Positions 59,901 through 64,000 of a stretch of 64,000 nt of DNA are shown one piece after another. Below the pieces are notes generated by a model. It was given only the letters and a program-made list of their open reading frames with translations. It did not search any database and was not told the origin of the DNA. This stretch comes from Usnea hakonensis (lineage: Eukaryota; Ascomycota; Lecanoromycetes; Lecanorales; Parmeliaceae): positions 249,788-313,787 of the forward strand of contig BLJB01000089.1 in the NCBI GenBank assembly GCA_013423325.1. The letters run 5' to 3'. A program made the position numbers and the translations under genes. Positions within the stretch are counted from its first letter, which is position 1. Every line of letters begins with the position of its first letter.

Positions 59901-60792
59901 TCCTCTCCTCTCCATCCCATCAGCGACTTCAAACATGGACAAAAAGAACCCCAACACCTACCCAGTCGCCCCCAAGCCGCCTCCCTCCCAAAACCAACGT
60001 CCGCGCCCAATAGTCCTACACGAATTCTCTCCCCTTGCAGAACCAAACTTCTCCCCAGAGGACCAAAGCCGCCATGCACTCACTCTCCTTATAAAGATAT
60101 GGCTTTTGATCGCCTCACTCTACCGCCGTGCCTCCATGCTCACCGACGCTCAAGGCGCCCTCTCAGAAGCCACCACCCACGTGCAATCAATCGAAACAAC
60201 AATCGCAAAGCGCCAAGGCAGCAGCGCCGAAAACTTCGCCGCCCCGGGCCACGGCGGGGTCAAGTCCTGCGGCGAGCTGTGGGCCGACGTGCTCGCCGAA
60301 CAAGCCGCCTTGCAGACCTCGCTCGGCAACCAGGACCAAGCATCCGCGGCGTACGAAATGGCACTGGGCCACTTCCCAGACCACACCGCCGCAACCGTCG
60401 GTCTCTGCACCATCCTCCTAGACACCTACTCCGCCACAGCCACCCCCGCCATCCCAACCGACCCGCCTCCCTCAACCCCCACACTCGCTTCCCTCCCCCT
60501 CCTCCCCTCCAACCACTCCGACAATTCCAATAATTCCAAAACCTCCTCCTCCCCCCCGACCCCCCCACCAACCCACCTCGCCAAACTCGCCGCCCGCGAC
60601 CGCGCCTACGGCCTCTTATCCGCCCTCACCAAGAGCGGCAGCGGGTGGGACAGCAGCGAAGCGTGGTTCGCGCTGGCGAGGGCGTACGAGGAGAGCGGGC
60701 AGGCGGAGAAGGCGAAGGAGAGTCTGTGGTGGGTGGTGGAGTTGGAGGAGGGGAGGGGGGTGAGGGGGTGGGGGGTTGTTGGGGGGGGTTGA
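56984..60792 (+). CDS. YPP1: TPR cargo-transport / PI4-kinase scaffold protein, YPP1 (TTC7) family
   Basis: Five exons (56984-56996, 57058-57168, 57257-57577, 57631-58238, 58321-60792) give an in-frame 1174-aa protein. Exon 2 has KAQHYIDLLDAARCNGNWQD and KHAPQRKC, the N-terminal signature of fungal Ypp1. Then come ICLGWIYSTVGDPTLALSTL, IVKGAYLRGLSLEETNSPRE and many TPR-like helical pairs (for example FLFSLAFALAETRDIDGAI and AWFALARAYEESGQAEKAKE near the C-terminus), interrupted by a Ser/Thr-rich basic linker (about residues 650-850). Yeast Ypp1 with Efr3 anchors the PI4-kinase Stt4 at the plasma membrane. The 13-nt first exon is my best fit for the start and is the least certain part. The gene ends in a G-rich stretch. 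Confidence 0.9.
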
Positions 60793-61065
60793 AGTAGGGG
60801 GTTGCGGGGGGTGATGAGATGAGAGGGGATGGGGGATGGGATGAGAAAGGGATAGGGAGAGTGGTGTATGATTTCGCAAGCGCCAATGAATGAAAGAGAA
60901 ATTATCCAGGAACGATCATCATCAAATCAGTCATTTTCCCATCTTCCAAATGTCCTAAATCGTCAATCACACATGATCATAAAAGCTCGCTTCCACCACC
61001 TACTAACCTCTCCCCCAAACTTTCCAAAACCCCCCTCCCCACCTCCCCATCTCGCAGCGCCAACT
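60793..61065. other. Convergent spacer between YPP1 and the ALAS gene
   Basis: A G-rich then C-rich 3' flank of about 270 bp, without other features. Confidence 0.5.
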
Positions 61066-62968
61066 TCAAGCAGCCGCCGCCACAGCAGGCGGAAGCTCCC
61101 CCATCTCATCAATAGACCCCCTAATCGCCTTCTCCTCCTCCAGCACCCTCAACCCCACTCTCTCGACCTCACTCCCGAGCCCCAACTGCTCATCCGTCCA
61201 CAACGGCTCCACCTCCTTCGCATCATCCACACCAACGCCGACAAACCCACCCTGCGCCGCCCAATCAGACGCCCTCTTAATCTGGAGCTGATTCCACACC
61301 GCGTCCAAAGCCACCACCAGCTCTTGTTGGTACTTGGCCACGTGTCCCGGCGTCGGGGTGAAGCGGAGGCGTTCCTCGCCGACGGGGACGGTGGGGTAGT
61401 TGATTGCTTGGACGTAGATGCCCCAATCTTTCAAGAGCAAGTCCGAGGCGTGTTTGGCGAGCTCGGCGTTGCCGACGAGGACGGGGATGATGTGGCTTGG
61501 GTTCGGCATGACAGGGATGTCCTTGTCGACCAGGGCGCGTTTAGTGACGCGAGTGTGCAGTTGCTGTAAGCGGCGATCGCCTTGGAATTCCATTTGGTAT
61601 TCAATGGCTGTTTTGGCACCTGCCATGGTCGCGGGCGGCAGGGAGGTAGTGAAGATGAAGCCGGGTGCTAGCGAGCGAATAGTGTCGACCATCTTGGCGG
61701 AGCCTGCGATGTAACCGCCAACGCATCCGTATGCCTTCCCAAGGGTGCCGGTGATGATATCAATGCGGTCCATAACCGTGCCTTTTGGTTCACCAGCAAC
61801 ATGGGCTTCGTAGTCCAAATGCTCCGCAACGCCAGCGCCATGTGGTCCGTACATGCCCACCGCATGGACTTCATCGAGAAAGGTAATGGCGCCGTATTTA
61901 TCTGCTAGGTCACAGATTTCCTCAATAGGCCCAATGGAACCACACATGCTGTAGACAGACTCAAAGGCGATAATCTTAGGGACGTCTGGGGGTAGAGAGG
62001 CAAGCTTGGCTTCGAGATCTGCAAGGTCATTGTGTTTGAAGACGAGCTTCTTGGCGCCAGAATGCCGGATGCCTTGGATCATAGAAGCGTGATTCATGCT
62101 GTCGGAGAGAATGACGCAATTGGGAAGTTTGCTGCCCAGAGTAGCGAGAGTAGCATCATTGGCAACATAGCAGGAGGAGAAGACCAAGGCTGCTTCTTGG
62201 GCGTGTAAGCGGGCGATGGTCGATTCCAGGGCTACGGCATGCTGGTTATGACCGGAAATGTTGCGGGTACCGCCAGCGCCAGAACCGTAGGTATCTAGAG
62301 TCTCATGCATCGTCTTGAGGACCTCGGAATTGCGACCCATGCCAAGGTAATCGTTGGAACACCAGACCGTGACTCGCTCATCCCTGGCTGTCATGTGGGC
62401 CTGAGGAAATTCTTGAGCGAGGCGATTGATATTGTTGAAGTAACGATAGGACTTGTCTTTGTGCTTCTTGTCCAGCTCGGTATTGTAGAAACCCTCATAG
62501 TCAAATGTAGCCAACTTTGGAGCCGCAGGTCGCGGCCCTGCAGCGGCAGCTTCTTGTTGGACCTTGCTCTTCGGCTTCTGGGTAGGATGCATAGGCACTG
62601 CGCGCCGAGTCAGTCCATGGGTGATAGCAAACGACAGACTAGACGGAGATACCATGGGGTTCGTCCCTTAACATGTCCGATGCCACCGACGCTTTCTGGG
62701 CCCTCGAAGTGTGGATTTTTGCCTTCCCACCGTAGGCGCGAACTCCACCAAAGACGCCATTGAGGGGATTTGTGCCGGTCTTGGCAGCCTGGACGGTCAT
62801 CGCCTTCCCCATGACAGGGCATCGGCGAGCAAGGACCTGGAGATTGGACATGACGCCTCCGCCGGGAGAGACATGGCGAGTGGTGGTGGAGAGGGAACGA
62901 AGAGTGGCGGGAGATGTTTTGTTGAGGAAGGGGCACATGGAGCGGGATTGCCTCAATAGAGCCTCCAT
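61066..62968 (-). CDS. HEM1: 5-aminolevulinate synthase, mitochondrial
   Basis: Two exons (62968-62653, 62597-61066) join in frame to 615 aa. The N-terminal 60 or so residues form a mitochondrial presequence with two Cys-Pro heme-regulatory-like motifs, RSMCPFLNK near residue 12 and ARRCPVMGK near residue 49. The catalytic domain has [54 protein letters not shown] and the PLP-binding lysine in [13 protein letters not shown]. It condenses glycine with succinyl-CoA, the first committed step of heme synthesis, in the mitochondrial matrix. Family knowledge says that heme binding to CP motifs can restrain import or activity; whether that holds here is inference. The gene is called hemA in Aspergillus and HEM1 in yeast. 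Confidence 0.97.
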
Positions 62969-63737
62969 TGTAGTGGGTAGGATAGGATAGTGAATGATAT
63001 GATATGATAGAATGGCAGGGAATTTTATTGTTGCAATTGAGGAGAAGACAGTCAGAGGAAAGAAAACATTACTGTAATGCTGTCAGCGCCGAGCAGAAAC
63101 ATAGACGCTGATCGGTCGGATATTAACCCTTTCCGTCAGGATTTGATGACAAAGATTCGCCGACGCCGATCGAACCAATCACAACGAAGTTAAATGTAAG
63201 GTAGTTAATTCTAATTCACGCTGAGTCAGATATCAAAGGCGGTCAAGAAACCCGCAACATTGTATGTATGGGTAACTTTACGGACGGACGAACGAGCGGG
63301 GTTGCATGGCTGTGATTGTCAGATGCGGGATATCGTTGTTATTATGGTGGTTGTTATGAGTGCATCTACCCAATTCTGCTTTCTCAATCTTCTGCCTATA
63401 CGTAAATTGGATTATATCATTGTTCGAGTGCTGCATCATCTCCATATGATTGGAAAATAACTGGTGTGTGTGTAATGCGTGGGAAATGGATAGCCCGGCA
63501 AAAATTGCACTGCTGCAAAGTGATCTGCGCAAGAAGATCGCATGCACCTAAAAATATCATACATGCACTGCCTGTCCATGTCCACGGACTTCGCACATCT
63601 CTCATCTGCTGTAATCAGTATATATAAGATGAAGCTTTCCTTTCAAGGGATGGCAATGCGAACCAACACTCTAAAGCATTCTTCACAATCCGACGGAACA
63701 TAAATCACAAGTCTTCCAATAAGAAAAACTACTCACA
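62969..63737. promoter_or_regulatory. Divergent promoter region between ALAS and the edge gene
   Basis: About 770 bp separates two genes transcribed away from each other. A TATA-like TATATATAAG lies at 63619-63628, about 110 bases before the + strand start codon. The ALAS side has no clear TATA box near its start. Confidence 0.5.
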
Positions 63738-64000
63738 ATGTTCGGCCATACCAAACCCCTCCGAACCCTCAACGTTCACGACAAAGGTAGCAACTACACC
63801 GTTCTCGACACCGACGACGCCACCCTCCTCTACACCATCCACTGGACGCCTAACTCCCTTCCTCACATGACAGTCTTCCACGGCGACGATCAGAGCAGCG
63901 TCGCAGGCACAGCCACCTATCACGCGACCAAGAAGCACGGTTTCGCCACAGCCTCGGACATTACCCTCCAATTCTCCTCCGGCAAAACTTCCTTCAACAA
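63738..64000 (+). CDS. Partial gene cut by the window edge, unidentified
   Basis: The frame opens MFGHTKPLRTLNVHDKGSNY and runs to the window end (87 full codons) with C-rich third positions like other expressed fungal genes. The visible part has alternating beta-strand-like stretches (YTVLDTDDATLLYTIHW, GTATYHATKKHGF). I do not recognise it with confidence; the pattern could fit a small beta-barrel fold such as a LURP-one-like protein, but that is only a guess. The TATA-like box 110 bases upstream supports the start, with ACAATG context. No intron is seen in the part available. Confidence 0.75.
   Translation, partial: MFGHTKPLRTLNVHDKGSNYTVLDTDDATLLYTIHWTPNSLPHMTVFHGDDQSSVAGTATYHATKKHGFATASDITLQFSSGKTSFN

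Noticed and set aside
1..64000. tRNA, rRNA or CRISPR features.
   Set aside because: No cloverleaf with a recognisable B box, no rRNA segment and no regularly spaced repeats were seen. A tRNA search program would be needed to exclude a diverged tRNA.

Overview
This window is nuclear DNA of a filamentous ascomycete (Pezizomycotina). The genes carry short introns of about 45-110 nt with GTRNGT donors, CTRAC-type branch points and YAG acceptors. Spliced models for the fungal proteins RIT1, RIX1, YPP1, mitochondrial 5-aminolevulinate synthase, an NCS1 permease and an NRPS-like reductase all stay in frame. I cannot place the organism more finely from the sequence alone.

Layout. Positions 1-2185 hold no convincing gene but carry one copy of a dispersed repeat. 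A three-exon NRPS-like adenylation-carrier-reductase gene follows on the + strand (2186-5602). A six-exon NCS1 transporter (6011-8048), the initiator-tRNA ribosylphosphate transferase RIT1 (8685-10289) and an orphan gene (10939-12111) follow on the - strand. From 12.7 to 51.0 kb lies the most unusual content: seven genes, all on the - strand, that are diverged paralogues of one protein family I do not recognise (called A to G here). A-F form a loose head-to-tail array (12751-36175). G (48965-51037) is separated from F by about 12.8 kb of gene-poor sequence holding gene relics, dispersed repeats and one small two-exon gene. From 52.3 kb housekeeping content resumes: a wax-synthase-like MBOAT protein (+), RIX1 (-), YPP1 (+), 5-aminolevulinate synthase (-), and the start of an unidentified gene that runs off the right edge (+).

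The A-G family. Each member has (1) a variable, low-complexity N-terminus, usually with basic nuclear-localisation-like clusters; (2) a short block ending in W-x-x-A-x-[YF]-H-x-x-[IY]-R, which in six of seven genes sits on its own small exon (69-84 nt) flanked on both sides by phase-1 introns; (3) a core of the form hhhLD-x-x-x-x-P[IVL]+-x-h-x-x-[IL]P-x-x-hS-x-x-x-EG-x-x-ME[AG]-x-x-R, closing with D-[FIML]-x-[AS]-R-[MLY]-P; (4) in most members a basic block with an NS-[TM]-x-G-[FL] signature; and (5) a disordered tail with RKR...KR bipartite basic modules. Internal duplications expand B, D and E, A is broken by a frameshift near its 3' end, and F has lost every intron. The genes are clearly related yet share little overall sequence, which suggests an old, fast-diverging local expansion of probably nuclear proteins. 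Their function is unknown to me, and I could not search databases to learn whether the family has been described.
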